This document shows, piece by piece, positions 17,728-27,475 of a stretch of 37,218 nucleotides of DNA (positions are counted from its first letter, which is position 1; each line of letters opens with the position of its first letter). The position numbers and the translations under genes were made by a program. The notes under the pieces are model-generated. The model made no database searches, was not told the DNA's origin, and saw nothing but the letters and a program-made list of their open reading frames with translations. The DNA is from Gallionellaceae bacterium CG11_big_fil_rev_8_21_14_0_20_60_62 (lineage in GTDB: Bacteria; Pseudomonadota; Gammaproteobacteria; Burkholderiales; Gallionellaceae): the NCBI GenBank assembly GCA_002787455.1, contig PCWU01000051.1, positions 19,217 through 56,434 of the forward strand, in the 5' to 3' direction.

Positions 17728-20421
17728 TCATTCGCCCAGCAGTTCCTGCCATAGTCTGGTGACCGCCACAGTATCGACTTGCCCCGGGTCAATCCGGCAC
17801 GGAGTTTGATTGTTAAGCCGCAGCTGATGCTGCAAGCGGCGCAGCTCGCGATAGATTGCGTGCACCGATTTGCTGCTTTGCGCATCAATCAATCCCAGCT
17901 CGCTTGCCGTCTGCAACAACCACAGATTTCCGTAGTTGTTGGTCAGTTGCGGATATTCTGGGGCGTGGGCCAGCACCAAAAACTGCACCATGAACTCGAT
18001 ATCGACCATGCCGCCGCGGTCGTGCTTGATGTCGAACAACGCGCTGTGGTTGGGATGGCCGTCGTGCATCTTGCGCCGCATCTCGATCACTTCGCGTCTC
18101 AGTCGTTGCATATCCCGCGGCAGACAGAGGATTGCCGTGCGAATCTGCTCGAAACGCGCGCCGACCACCGCATCCCCGGCGCAGAAACGCGCGCGCGTCA
18201 GTGCCTGATGTTCCCATACCCAGGCATTTTCACGCTGGTAGGCCGCGAAGGCTTCGAGCGAGCTGACCAGCAATCCGCTGTCGCCGTTCGGGCGCAGGCG
18301 CAGGTCGGTTTCATACAGGCGTCCAGCCACGGTATGGCTGGATAAAATCGTATTGATACGCTGCGCCAGCCGCGCGTAGATTTGCCCGGCATCGGTCTGC
18401 TCGTCGTCGTACAGGAAAACCAGGTCGAGATCGGAGGCGTAGCCCAGTTCCCGCCCGCCCAGTTTGCCGTAGGCGATGATCGCGAAGCGCGGCTGCTCGC
18501 GGTGTTTCTGGCGCAGCTTATCCCAGCACAGGCGCAACACGTGGCGCAGAACCAGGTCGGCCAGATCGCTTAAATGGTCGCTCAATTTTTCCAGCGGCAG
18601 CACGCCCTGCAGATCCATCGCCAGCAGGTGGAAAGTCTGCGCTTGCTGGAACTGGCGCAGCACGTCCATCTCGCGTTCGGTATCGCCGCGAAGGGACTCC
18701 AGTTGCGCGGCCAACTGCGCGTCGAGTGCCGGCCAATCCGGCGCAACATACAGTTCGCGCGTGTCGAGCACCTCGTCCAGCAGCATCGGATGCTGCGCCA
18801 GGTAGTCGCCCGCCCAGGCGCTCGCCGCGAGGATGCGGATCAGGCGCGGCAAGGCTTGCGGATATTCGGCCAGAAAAGCCAGATACGAGGCGCGGCGCGC
18901 GATGGCGTCGAGCAGCATCAGCGCGCGGCGCAGGGCATCGTCGCGGTTGGCTTCGGTCGCGCACAGGCGGATGAAGGCGGGCAGCAGGCTGTCCATGCGC
19001 AGGCGGCTGCTTTCCGGGAGTTGGCGGTAGCGGTTGCTGGCGCGCAATTGCAGTAAGGTATCAGCCTGCGCGCGGGCATCCGTGTAACCCAGTGCGGCCA
19101 AGGCTGTCGCCAGGGTCTCGCCGGTCATCCCTTCCCGCCATAAATCGTCATCTGCCTGCTCCTGTTTGTTGCCAAACACCGCTTCAAACCGCGAGTTGAC
19201 GAAGGCGCGCAAAGGGGAGAGCACGTCAAGCAATCCGGCATAGTCGGCATAGCCCATGGCCCGCGCGATGATCGCGCGCCGCTCATCGTCTTCCGGCAAC
19301 ATCTGGGTTTGCTGGTCGTCGAGGTATTGCAAACGGTGTTCCAGCCTGCGCAGAAATCCATAGCTTTGTTCCAGCCGCTGCACAATGTCTGTTTGCAACT
19401 CGCCTTTCTCACCCAGCAACTGCAGCACCCGGCACGTCGGCCGCTCGCGCAATTGCGCGTCGCGACCGCCGCGAATCAACTGAAACACTTGGGCGATGAA
19501 TTCGATCTCGCGGATGCCGCCCGGCCCCAGCTTGATATTGTCCTGCCTTTCGCGCCGCACCACTTCCGCCCGGATTTGCGCATGCAGTTTGCGCATCGAA
19601 TCAACCGCGCCAAAATCCAGGTACTTGCGAAACACAAAAGGTTGCACCAGTTGTTCCAGTTCGGCGCTGTGCCGGTCCTGCGGCGGCGAAATCACGCGCG
19701 CCTTAATCCAGGCATAGCGTTCCCATTCTCGCCCCTGTGCGACCAGATATTCTTCCAGTGCGGCAAAGCTCATCACCAGCGGCCCGCTGTCGCCGTAGGG
19801 GCGCAGGCGCATATCGACGCGGAACACATAGCCGTCCGCGGTCAGGTCGTTGATGAGGGCGATGATGCGGCGGCCGAGACGGCTGAAGAATTCGTGATTG
19901 GACAGGCTGCGCGCGCCGTCCGTCTCCCCCTCTTCGGGATAGACGAAAATCAGGTCAATGTCGGAGGATACGTTCAATTCGCCGCCGCCAAGTTTTCCCA
20001 TGCCGATTACCAGCATCTGCTGCGGCGTTTTGCTGTCGGCGCCGAGCGGCTGGCCGAATTGTGCGGTCAGGCTATCCATGCAGCACTGCTGTGCGCGCTG
20101 GGCGCTGATCTCTGCCAGCGCGGTCATCGCCTGCATCACTTCGTTCAGATCGCACAACCCGCCCAGATCGCGCAGGATCAAGTGCAGCATCACGCGCTTG
20201 CGCAGGAGGCGCAATGCGCGAGCGAGCCCGGCTTCGTCGCTTGCGGGCAATTCTTTCAGCCAGCGCGCGATCAGCAGCGCATCGGCAGGAAGCCGGTGTT
20301 GCGCGCGCAACACACCAAGCCAGTCCGGCTCGGCATCCAGCAGGCGGGAGAGATAATGGCTGCAATGCCGCGCATGCGAGATCAGCGCGTCAAAATCGTC
20401 AATTTGCGGGAGGGGACTCAT
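17728..20421 (-). CDS. glnE: Bifunctional glutamine synthetase adenylyltransferase/deadenylase
   Basis: GlnE adds AMP to, or removes it from, glutamine synthetase in response to PII and glutamine, setting nitrogen assimilation. It is 897 aa, slightly shorter than the 946 of E. coli. Two nucleotidyltransferase domains are visible: the N-terminal one at about 138-160 (GMGKLGGGELNVSSDIDLIF) and the C-terminal one near 655-665 (YGKLGGRELGYASDLDLVF). Both aspartate pairs (DxD) are intact, so both activities are expected. The regulatory helical domain between them includes MRKLHAQIRAEV and KLGPGGIREIEF. A minus-strand TATAAT (20451-20456) lies 30 bases upstream. Confidence 0.96.
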   Translation of the reverse strand: MSPLPQIDDFDALISHARHCSHYLSRLLDAEPDWLGVLRAQHRLPADALLIARWLKELPASDEAGLARALRLLRKRVMLHLILRDLGGLCDLNEVMQAMTALAEISAQRAQQCCMDSLTAQFGQPLGADSKTPQQMLVIGMGKLGGGELNVSSDIDLIFVYPEEGETDGARSLSNHEFFSRLGRRIIALINDLTADGYVFRVDMRLRPYGDSGPLVMSFAALEEYLVAQGREWERYAWIKARVISPPQDRHSAELEQLVQPFVFRKYLDFGAVDSMRKLHAQIRAEVVRRERQDNIKLGPGGIREIEFIAQVFQLIRGGRDAQLRERPTCRVLQLLGEKGELQTDIVQRLEQSYGFLRRLEHRLQYLDDQQTQMLPEDDERRAIIARAMGYADYAGLLDVLSPLRAFVNSRFEAVFGNKQEQADDDLWREGMTGETLATALAALGYTDARAQADTLLQLRASNRYRQLPESSRLRMDSLLPAFIRLCATEANRDDALRRALMLLDAIARRASYLAFLAEYPQALPRLIRILAASAWAGDYLAQHPMLLDEVLDTRELYVAPDWPALDAQLAAQLESLRGDTEREMDVLRQFQQAQTFHLLAMDLQGVLPLEKLSDHLSDLADLVLRHVLRLCWDKLRQKHREQPRFAIIAYGKLGGRELGYASDLDLVFLYDDEQTDAGQIYARLAQRINTILSSHTVAGRLYETDLRLRPNGDSGLLVSSLEAFAAYQRENAWVWEHQALTRARFCAGDAVVGARFEQIRTAILCLPRDMQRLRREVIEMRRKMHDGHPNHSALFDIKHDRGGMVDIEFMVQFLVLAHAPEYPQLTNNYGNLWLLQTASELGLIDAQSSKSVHAIYRELRRLQHQLRLNNQTPCRIDPGQVDTVAVTRLWQELLGE

Positions 20422-20450
20422 GCCGGTTCGGTTAAAATGGGCCGGGCTTC

Positions 20451-20456
20451 ATTATA
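20451..20456 (-). promoter_or_regulatory. Candidate -10 box of glnE
   Basis: On the minus strand these bases read TATAAT, a perfect -10 hexamer. Transcription would start near 20443 and give a leader of about 20 bases before the glnE ATG at 20421. No -35 resembling TTGACA lies at the right distance. The gap also serves the divergent yhdP. Confidence 0.45.
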
Positions 20457-20510
20457 GTCTTCCCTGTTTTTACTTTTTCTTTTCTGTCCGATTTTGCCGC
20501 GAGGTAAGCG

Positions 20511-23500
20511 ATGCTGAAAACACTCCTGCGCCACACCGCACTCGGCACCTGGTATGCCGCGCGCATCGCGGTGCTGTTTGTGATCGTCTCGATGGCGGCG
20601 GGAGTGGCTTTTTTGCAATTCTCGATATTTCCCGGCATCGAGCGATTTCACGGCGATATCGAGCTGGCGGCCAGCACCGCGATCGGCCGCCCGCTGAAGA
20701 TCGAGCGGATCGAGGCGGACTGGGACGGCTGGCGCCCCAGCCTGTTGTTGACGGGGGTCAGCATCCGCGACGATCAGCGGCGGGTGGCGCTGGAACTGCC
20801 GTCAATGCGCAATACGGTGGCATGGAGCAGTTTGCTGCTTGCCGAATTGCGTTTCCACAGCCTGCAACTGGACAATCCGCAACTGCTGATCCGGCGCGAT
20901 GTGTCCGGGCGTTTGTATGTGGGCGGTATCGAGTCCGATCCGCAGTCGTCGCTGGCGTCGGATGCGGCGACGGCGGATTGGCTGCTGCACCAGACGCTGA
21001 TTGTGGTGAAGGCGGGACAGATCGTTTGGCGCGATGATCTGCGCGGCGCCCCCCCGGTTGCGCTCAAACAGATCGGGCTGAAGGTTGAGAATCGTTTTGA
21101 TCGCCACCGGTTCACCTTGCACGCCACGCCGCCTCCCCGCCTGGCCGCGCCGCTTGAGTTGAGCGGCGATTTGGTTGGAGATACTTTTTCCGGCGCTGAT
21201 AATTGGCACGGCAAGTTGTCTGCCCGTATTCGTCGGGCCGATATCGCGGCGGCGCGCGTCTGGCTCGAATTGCCCCTGCACCTGCAACAGGGACGCGGCG
21301 ATTTGGAGGTGTCGTTGAATCTGGCTCGCGGCAGCGTTGTCCGGATAGACAGCTCGGTTGATTTGCGCGATGTGAGGGCACAGTTGAGGCCGGAGTTGCC
21401 CGTGCTGGCATTGCGCAATATCAAGGGGCAGCTGGGCTGGGAGCAATTGCGCAACGGTTTCGAATTTGCGGCCAATGATTTTTCCCTGCGCATGAACGAC
21501 GGTTTTGTTTTGCCGCGCACCGATTTTTTGCTCAACTGGAATGCCCGTGACGGCTATCGTTCCGCCTCGGGCGAGGTCCGGGCGAACACCCTTAACCTGC
21601 CCGATGTGCAGCATTTGCTTGACTATTTTCCGCTGCAGACGGAAGTGAAACAGCAGGTTGCCGAGTTGGGTCTGCAGGGTCGAGTGGCCGGTCTGCGGGC
21701 AAGTTGGCAGGGTGATTACGAAAAACTGCTGCGTTACCGGATACGCGCCCAGTTTGAAAATATCGGCATGCGTCAGAACGGCAAGCTGCCGGGCTTTTCC
21801 GGCTTGAGCGGCAGTGTTGACGGCAACGACAACGACGGTGTGCTGTCGCTGGACAGTCGCCGGTTCGGTTTGCAGGCCCCGGATTTTCTGGCCGAGCCGT
21901 TGCAGTTTGATCGCCTGTCGGGTCGGTTGGACTGGCAGCACAGCACGCGCCGGGGATGGGATCTCAAGCTCAACGACATCAGGGTGGACAATGCCGATCT
22001 GGCAGGCGTGATCTTTGGCGCGTATCAATTTTCCGACGGCCCGGGTATCGCCGATCTGACCGCCAGTTTCAATCGGGTGTCGGTGCCGCATGCCGCGCGC
22101 TACTTCCCCCTGCATGCTTTTGGCGAGGCGACCTATCACTGGTTGCATACCGGTTTGCAGGCAGGAGTGGCCGACAAGCTCCAGGTGCGGGTGCGCGGCG
22201 ACCTGCGCGATTTCCCTTTTGCGGATGACAAGAACGGGCTGTTCAAACTCACCGCCAAAGCCTCCGATCTGGCAATCCAGTTCGACCCGGACTGGCCCCG
22301 TATCGAACAGGCACAGGCGGATTTTTTGATTCATGGCAGCTTGCTGGAAGTGAAAGCCGGACGTGCCGTGACTGCCGGAGCGGCGCTGCAAAATGTGCGG
22401 GTGGCTTTGCCCGACACGCTGGCGGGGAAGGAGCTGATGATGGTGGTGGATGGCGAGGCGGCGGATGAAACCCGGCGCACCATTGATTACGTCCGCCATA
22501 GTCCGCTCAACGCCTATCTCGGCGGTCACGCCGACGAGTTCAAGGCGCGAGGCACGGGACTTCTTAAATTACATCTGGAGATTCCGCTCGGCCACAGCGC
22601 GCCGAGCAGGGTGAACGGCAGTTACCGCATCGATGACAACGTGCTCGACCTGGGGCCATCTGTTCCCGAATTGCAGCAGGTGAGAGGGACGATCTCGTTC
22701 AGCGATGAAACCATCCGAAGCGGCAATCTGACGGCGCAGATACTCGGCGGTCCGGCCCGTGTTGATGTACGCGGCGGCGACGGGGTTTTGAAGGTCCGCG
22801 CCGACGGCAGGCTGGATGCGGATGTTTTGCAGAAAGACTATGCCTACTCTTTGCTGCAGCGCTTGCACGGTCAAACCGACTGGCAGGCGGAAATCGACGT
22901 GCGCGGCAAAGTGGCCGAAGTGCGGGTCAGTTCCGACTTGCTCGGCTTGGCTGCCGATTTACCCCGGCCATTCAATAAAGCGCCGGATGAGCGGATTAAG
23001 CTGCGCTTCGAGCAGAAAGCTGCGGCGGAGGGAAAGACCAATCTGACCTTGCGTTACGGCGAAATTTTCGCGGCTAATCTGTTGCGCAGTGCAAGCGCGG
23101 ATGGCGCAAGCGAAATCCGGCGCGGCACGATCGTGTTGGGCCGTGCGGAGAATGTGCCGAAGCGGGATGGCATCTGGATTCTGGGCCGGCTTGCGCACCT
23201 CGATCTGCAAGGCTGGAGCGGCTGGTCTGAGTTGCCCCGGCGCGAAGGGATGTTGCCGAATATTGCCGGTATCGACGTGACCTTCGAGCAGATCGCCGGA
23301 TTTGGCAACCGCGTGCGTGACCTCAATATTCGCGGCAGCGGACGCAACGGCCTGATCAGCACGCGTCTCACTTCACCCCAGATCAACGGCGATCTGATCT
23401 GGCAGCCGCAGGATCAGGGAAAGCTGCTGGTGCGGCTGAAACAGTTGAAATTGGGCGAGAGCGGGGGCGACCCGGGCGTGACTGTCGTTGAGGCGCCCGA

Positions 23501-24341
23501 ATCCGCGCCGTCGGCGGGTGCGGTTTCGATGCCGGTGATTGATATGGCGGTGGAAAATTTAAGCTGGAAAGGGAGAAGCCTGGGCAAACTTGAGTTATTG
23601 CTGGAAGCGGAAGCGGCGGATGTGGTGCTGAAATCCCTGCGTTTAACTAACCAGGATGGGCTGGCGGAAGCCAGCGGGCGCTGGCGCACCGCGGAAAACA
23701 AAACGCAAATCGATGTCAGGATTGAGATTTCGGATTCCGGCAAGCTGTTGGGGCGCTCCGGATATCCGGGCAGTGTGGCGGGCGCCAAAGGCGTGTTTGA
23801 GAGCGCGCTGACCTGGCCGGGCGCGCCGTATGAATTCAATTATCCCGGTCTGTTCGGTTCGGTTCGGGTCAAGGTGGGGAAAGGACGTTTCCTGCAAGTC
23901 GATCCGGGAGCGGGCAAGCTGCTTGGCGTGTTGAGTCTGCAGGCAATCCCCAAACGCATCTCGCTCGATTTCACCGACATATTCAGCCCCGGCTTCCAGT
24001 TCGACAGTATTGCCGGATTGGCACTGATCGAAAACGGCATGCTCAAGACCGAAGATTTTACGATGCAGGGCACGGCAGCCAAAGTCACCCTGAAGGGGGA
24101 GGTGGATCTGCAGCGCGAGACACAGCAACTGCAAGTACGGGTGTATCCCGCGCTGGGTGACAGTGTTTCGCTGCTGTCCTTTGCCGCCGGGCCGGTGGTG
24201 GGGGTGGGCGTGCTGCTGGCCAGCAAACTATTGCGCAACCCGCTCGATAAGCTGGTCGCGTTTGACTACAATGTGAGCGGAAGTTGGGCGGATCCCGTGG
24301 TCGAACACGTCGCGCCAAATCCGCCGCCCGCAGCGGAATAA
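20511..24341 (+). CDS. yhdP: YhdP-family AsmA-like envelope protein (DUF3971)
   Basis: A 1276-residue member of the YhdP/AsmA group. In E. coli YhdP, TamB and YdbH are large groove-shaped proteins that move phospholipids from the inner to the outer membrane. One membrane helix lies at about residues 17-38 (AARIAVLFVIVSMAAGVAFLQF), and the rest should be periplasmic, rich in beta strands. The conserved C-terminal part is clear: GAGKLLGVLSLQAIPKRISL, FSPGFQFDSI and ALGDSVSLLSFAAGPVVGVG. The ATG at 20511 has a GAGGTA site. It precedes a nitrilase gene and tldD, as in Pseudomonas and many betaproteobacteria. Confidence 0.93.
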   Translation: MLKTLLRHTALGTWYAARIAVLFVIVSMAAGVAFLQFSIFPGIERFHGDIELAASTAIGRPLKIERIEADWDGWRPSLLLTGVSIRDDQRRVALELPSMRNTVAWSSLLLAELRFHSLQLDNPQLLIRRDVSGRLYVGGIESDPQSSLASDAATADWLLHQTLIVVKAGQIVWRDDLRGAPPVALKQIGLKVENRFDRHRFTLHATPPPRLAAPLELSGDLVGDTFSGADNWHGKLSARIRRADIAAARVWLELPLHLQQGRGDLEVSLNLARGSVVRIDSSVDLRDVRAQLRPELPVLALRNIKGQLGWEQLRNGFEFAANDFSLRMNDGFVLPRTDFLLNWNARDGYRSASGEVRANTLNLPDVQHLLDYFPLQTEVKQQVAELGLQGRVAGLRASWQGDYEKLLRYRIRAQFENIGMRQNGKLPGFSGLSGSVDGNDNDGVLSLDSRRFGLQAPDFLAEPLQFDRLSGRLDWQHSTRRGWDLKLNDIRVDNADLAGVIFGAYQFSDGPGIADLTASFNRVSVPHAARYFPLHAFGEATYHWLHTGLQAGVADKLQVRVRGDLRDFPFADDKNGLFKLTAKASDLAIQFDPDWPRIEQAQADFLIHGSLLEVKAGRAVTAGAALQNVRVALPDTLAGKELMMVVDGEAADETRRTIDYVRHSPLNAYLGGHADEFKARGTGLLKLHLEIPLGHSAPSRVNGSYRIDDNVLDLGPSVPELQQVRGTISFSDETIRSGNLTAQILGGPARVDVRGGDGVLKVRADGRLDADVLQKDYAYSLLQRLHGQTDWQAEIDVRGKVAEVRVSSDLLGLAADLPRPFNKAPDERIKLRFEQKAAAEGKTNLTLRYGEIFAANLLRSASADGASEIRRGTIVLGRAENVPKRDGIWILGRLAHLDLQGWSGWSELPRREGMLPNIAGIDVTFEQIAGFGNRVRDLNIRGSGRNGLISTRLTSPQINGDLIWQPQDQGKLLVRLKQLKLGESGGDPGVTVVEAPESAPSAGAVSMPVIDMAVENLSWKGRSLGKLELLLEAEAADVVLKSLRLTNQDGLAEASGRWRTAENKTQIDVRIEISDSGKLLGRSGYPGSVAGAKGVFESALTWPGAPYEFNYPGLFGSVRVKVGKGRFLQVDPGAGKLLGVLSLQAIPKRISLDFTDIFSPGFQFDSIAGLALIENGMLKTEDFTMQGTAAKVTLKGEVDLQRETQQLQVRVYPALGDSVSLLSFAAGPVVGVGVLLASKLLRNPLDKLVAFDYNVSGSWADPVVEHVAPNPPPAAE

Positions 24342-24377
24342 TCCTCAATCCACTTAATCACGAAAGAAACAGCCGCC

Positions 24378-25250
24378 ATGACTCCCTTGTCCATCGACTC
24401 CACCCAGTCACGCATCGCCGCGCAGCAAAGCGCGTTTAAGGTTGCCGCCGTCCAGATGGCCTCGGGCCCCAGGGTGGAAGGCAATCTCAATGAAGCGCGG
24501 CGTCTGATCGCCGATGCCGCCGCCAAAGGGGCGAAGCTGGTGGTTCTGCCGGAGTTTTTTGCCATCATGGGCATGGATGAAACGGACAAGGTGAAGGTGT
24601 GCGAAACGCCGGGAGAAGGCGTGATCCAGCAGTTCATGCGCGAACAGGCGCGCCGGCACAAGATATGGTTAATAGGTTCGCTGCCGCTGCAGGCGACAGC
24701 GCCGGACAAAGTGCGCAACAGCCTGCTGGTGTTCGACGAAAGCGGCACCCAGGTGGCGCGCTACGACAAGATTCACCTGTTCAACCTGACCCTGGGCAAC
24801 GAAAGCTATAACGAGGCGCAGACCATCGAGGCGGGCGACAAGGTGGTGGTGGTGGACAGCCCGTTCGGGCGCATCGGCCTCGCCATCTGCTACGACCTGC
24901 GTTTCCCGGAACTGTTTCGCACCATGCCGGATGTGGACCTCATCGTGCTGCCGGCGGCATTTACCGCGACCACCGGCAAGGTGCACTGGGAGCCGCTGGT
25001 GCGCGCCCGCGCCATCGAGAATCTGTCATACGTCATCGCCGCCGCGCAGGGCGGCTATCACGTGAACGGGCGCGAGACGCACGGCCACAGCATGATCGTC
25101 GATCCGTGGGGACGCATCCTCGACGAGTTACCGCGCGGCTCCGGCGTGGTAATGGCCGAAATCAACGCGTCCTATCAGAAGAGCCTGCGCGCCAGCCTGC
25201 CCGCGCTGTCGCACCGCAACATCACCTGCAACTGCTGCGACCAGGCATGA
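24378..25250 (+). CDS. Carbon-nitrogen hydrolase (Nit-type deaminated glutathione amidase)
   Basis: This 290-residue cytosolic enzyme belongs to the nitrilase superfamily. The catalytic triad is visible as E59 (VLPEFF), K131 (RYDKIHLFN) and C171 (AICYDLRFPELF). The sequence around these resembles Nit1/NitA proteins that hydrolyse deaminated glutathione, a by-product of transamination; that substrate is inferred from family resemblance only. The start at 24378 adds about 20 residues before the conserved KVAAVQMASG; a shorter start is possible but lacks support. It lies between yhdP and tldD, and its stop overlaps the tldD start (ATGA). Confidence 0.9.
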   Translation: MTPLSIDSTQSRIAAQQSAFKVAAVQMASGPRVEGNLNEARRLIADAAAKGAKLVVLPEFFAIMGMDETDKVKVCETPGEGVIQQFMREQARRHKIWLIGSLPLQATAPDKVRNSLLVFDESGTQVARYDKIHLFNLTLGNESYNEAQTIEAGDKVVVVDSPFGRIGLAICYDLRFPELFRTMPDVDLIVLPAAFTATTGKVHWEPLVRARAIENLSYVIAAAQGGYHVNGRETHGHSMIVDPWGRILDELPRGSGVVMAEINASYQKSLRASLPALSHRNITCNCCDQA

Positions 25251-26689
25251 GCGGCCACAGCGCACTGCAACTCGCGCAACGCACCCTGCTCGACGCGCAT
25301 GGACTGGGCGAGCGAGATTTACAACAGGTGTTTGGCACCCTGCTGGCGCACCGTGTCGATTACGCCGACCTGTATTTCCAGTACAGCCGTGCCGAGAGCT
25401 GGTCGCTGGAGGAAGGCATCGTCAAATCCGGCAGTTTCCATATCGACCAGGGCGTCGGTGTGCGTGCGGTCAGCGGCGACAAAACCGCGTTTGCCTATTC
25501 CGACGATATAACTTTGAGCGCGCTACAGGAAGCGGCGCTGGCGACGCGTGCCATCGCGCGCCAGGGCGGCAGGCAGAAAGCTGCCCATTTGCATACGGCC
25601 CGCGCGCGCCGCTTGTATCTGCCGCAGGATCCGATTGCCACCTTGAACGCCGATGAAAAGGTGGCCCTGCTGGAGAAACTGGAGCGCATGGCGCGCGCGC
25701 TTGATCCTCGCGTGACCCAGGTGATGGCCAATCTGTCCGGCGAATACGAGGAAGTGCTGGTAGCGCGCGGCGACGGTTTGCTGACTGCCGATATCCGTCC
25801 GCTGGTGCGCCTGTCGCTGCAAGTCATTGTCGAAAGCGAAGGACGGCGCGAACAGGGTTCGGCCGGCGGCGGCGGACGTTTCGATTACCGCTATTTCAGC
25901 GACGAAGTGTTGCAGCGCTACGCGCAGGAAGCGGTGCACCAGGCCACTGTCGCGCTGGTGGCGCGTCCGGCACCGGCGGGTAACATGACCGTGGTGCTCG
26001 GTTCCGGCTGGCCCGGCATCCTGTTGCACGAGGCGGTCGGGCACGGACTCGAAGGCGACTTCAACCGCAAGGGCAGCTCGGCCTTTTCCGGCCGCGTCGG
26101 CCAGCGCGTGGCGGCGAAGGGTGTCACCGTGGTGGATGACGGCACCATTTGCGACCGGCGCGGCTCGCTCAACATGGACGACGAGGGCAACCCGACCCAG
26201 CGCACTGTGCTGATCGAGGACGGCATCCTGCGCGGTTACCTGCAGGACAGCCTGAACGCGCGCCTGATGAAGGTCCCGCTAACCGGCAACGCGCGGCGCG
26301 AATCGTTCGCCCACCTGCCGATTCCGCGCATGACCAACACCATGATGCTGGCCGGCGACAAGACGCCGGAAGAAATCATCGCATCAGTCAAACATGGCCT
26401 GTATGCCGCCAACTTCGGTGGCGGCCAGGTTGATATCACCAGCGGCAAATTCGTGTTCTCCACCACCGAGGCGTACATGATCGAGGACGGTAAGATCACC
26501 TATCCGGTCAAGGGCGCGACCCTGATCGGCAGCGGACCGGAAGCGCTGACGCGCGTCAGCATGATAGGCAACGACATGGCGCTTGATCCCGGCGTGGGTA
26601 CTTGCGGCAAGGAAGGGCAGAGCGTGCCGGTCGGCGTGGGCCAGCCGACGCTGCGCATCGACGGACTGACCGTGGGCGGCACCTCCTGA
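25247..26689 (+). CDS. tldD: Metalloprotease TldD
   Basis: TldD forms a heterodimeric metalloprotease with TldE (PmbA). In E. coli the pair matures microcin B17, cuts unfolded peptides and degrades the CcdA antitoxin. This protein is 480 aa from the ATG at 25247, which overlaps the stop of the nitrilase gene. The zinc motif HExxxH is at 261-265 (LHEAVGHGLEGD), and the third ligand, a cysteine, lies in DPGVGTCGKEGQSVPVGVG. GNMTVVLGSGWPGILLHEA and RRGSLNMDDEGNPTQ are also typical. No tldE/pmbA gene is in the window, so the partner must lie elsewhere. Confidence 0.97.
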   Translation: MSGHSALQLAQRTLLDAHGLGERDLQQVFGTLLAHRVDYADLYFQYSRAESWSLEEGIVKSGSFHIDQGVGVRAVSGDKTAFAYSDDITLSALQEAALATRAIARQGGRQKAAHLHTARARRLYLPQDPIATLNADEKVALLEKLERMARALDPRVTQVMANLSGEYEEVLVARGDGLLTADIRPLVRLSLQVIVESEGRREQGSAGGGGRFDYRYFSDEVLQRYAQEAVHQATVALVARPAPAGNMTVVLGSGWPGILLHEAVGHGLEGDFNRKGSSAFSGRVGQRVAAKGVTVVDDGTICDRRGSLNMDDEGNPTQRTVLIEDGILRGYLQDSLNARLMKVPLTGNARRESFAHLPIPRMTNTMMLAGDKTPEEIIASVKHGLYAANFGGGQVDITSGKFVFSTTEAYMIEDGKITYPVKGATLIGSGPEALTRVSMIGNDMALDPGVGTCGKEGQSVPVGVGQPTLRIDGLTVGGTS

Positions 26690-26708
26690 TTCGGATGACG
26701 AGGGGAAT

Positions 26709-27098
26709 ATGACGACATATGCTTTGCTGGCAATCGGTTTTGGCGCCGCTCTGGGTGCCTGGCTGCGCTGGGGCTTGGGCTTGTGGCTCAATCCCGCATT
26801 GTCTGAATTGCCGCTCGGCACACTGGCCGCCAATCTCGTCGGCGGCTACCTCATCGGCGTCGCCATCGCGTTTTTTATGCAACATCCCGGTATCGCGACC
26901 GAGTGGCGGCTGTTCATCATCACCGGATTTCTCGGCGGTCTGACCACCTTTTCCACGTTTTCCGCCGAAACCGTGACGCTGTTGCTGCGCGGGCAATACG
27001 CATGGGGCAGCGCCATCATCGTGACCCATCTCGGCGGTTCCCTGCTGATGACGGTGCTGGGGATACAGACGTTCAAATGGCTACAGGCGGGAGGCTAA
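26709..27098 (+). CDS. crcB: Fluoride ion exporter CrcB/Fluc
   Basis: CrcB is a dual-topology dimeric fluoride channel that keeps cytoplasmic fluoride low. The protein is 129 aa with four membrane helices. Conserved elements are GAWLRWGL (15-22), GTLAANLVGGYLIG (37-50) with N42 in the pore, and GFLGGLTTFSTFSAE (73-87), which holds the Phe-box residues F81 and F84 and the central sodium-site glycine/threonine region. GAGGGGA precedes the ATG. Only 19 bases separate it from tldD, so no fluoride riboswitch fits there. It is followed after one base by the DUF190 gene. Confidence 0.96.
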   Translation: MTTYALLAIGFGAALGAWLRWGLGLWLNPALSELPLGTLAANLVGGYLIGVAIAFFMQHPGIATEWRLFIITGFLGGLTTFSTFSAETVTLLLRGQYAWGSAIIVTHLGGSLLMTVLGIQTFKWLQAGG

Positions 27099-27099
27099 A

Positions 27100-27411
27100 A
27101 TGCAAAGCATCTATCTCAAATTCTACCTGAGCGAGAAGCATCATCATCGCGGCAAGCTGCTGTCTGAATGGTTGCTTGAGCAAGGCCGGGCGCAGGGCGT
27201 GCCCGGCGGCTCGGTGTTTCGGGCGATTGCCGGTTTCGGCCGGCACGGCCATCTGCATGAAGAAACCTTTTTCGAGCTGGGTGGAGAGTTGCCGATGCAG
27301 GTGGAATTCGTGCTGACGGCAGACGCGGCGGAACATCTCCTCAAGACACTGCGCGAGGAGAAACTGCAACTTCCATTTGTGCGCTATGCGGTGGAAAGCG
27401 GGCTGACCTGA
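27100..27411 (+). CDS. DUF190 family PII-like protein
   Basis: A 103-residue cytosolic protein of the DUF190 family, which has a ferredoxin-like fold akin to PII signalling proteins. The family signature is visible in LKFYLSEKHHHRGKLLSEWLLEQ and GGSVFRAIAGFGRHG, followed by LPMQVEFVLTADAAEHLL. It starts one base after the crcB stop, so the two are one transcription unit; DUF190 genes are often found next to crcB, which suggests a link with fluoride or ion balance, but the function is not established. Its stop codon lies in the loop of a 13-bp hairpin. Confidence 0.92.
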   Translation: MQSIYLKFYLSEKHHHRGKLLSEWLLEQGRAQGVPGGSVFRAIAGFGRHGHLHEETFFELGGELPMQVEFVLTADAAEHLLKTLREEKLQLPFVRYAVESGLT

Positions 27412-27426
27412 ACGGTCAGCCCGCTT
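27396..27426 (+). terminator. Perfect 13-bp hairpin around the DUF190 stop codon
   Basis: AAGCGGGCTGACC (27396-27408) and its exact reverse complement (27414-27426) enclose a 5-base loop, TGAAC, that contains the TGA stop codon (27409-27411). No T-run follows, so it may be a Rho-related or mRNA-stabilising hairpin rather than a classical intrinsic terminator. Confidence 0.55.
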
Positions 27427-27475
27427 GGCAGGCAGGGTTTCCCCGGGGGGTGCAAAAAATCTGCGGGCCAACCCG

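Noticed and set aside
20802..22529. 575-codon open frame on the minus strand within yhdP
   Set aside because: It is a shadow of the yhdP reading frame with low-complexity composition and no domain.
26690..26708. Possible fluoride riboswitch before crcB
   Set aside because: The gap to tldD is only 19 bases, too short for the aptamer, and no conserved pseudoknot sequence is seen at the end of tldD.
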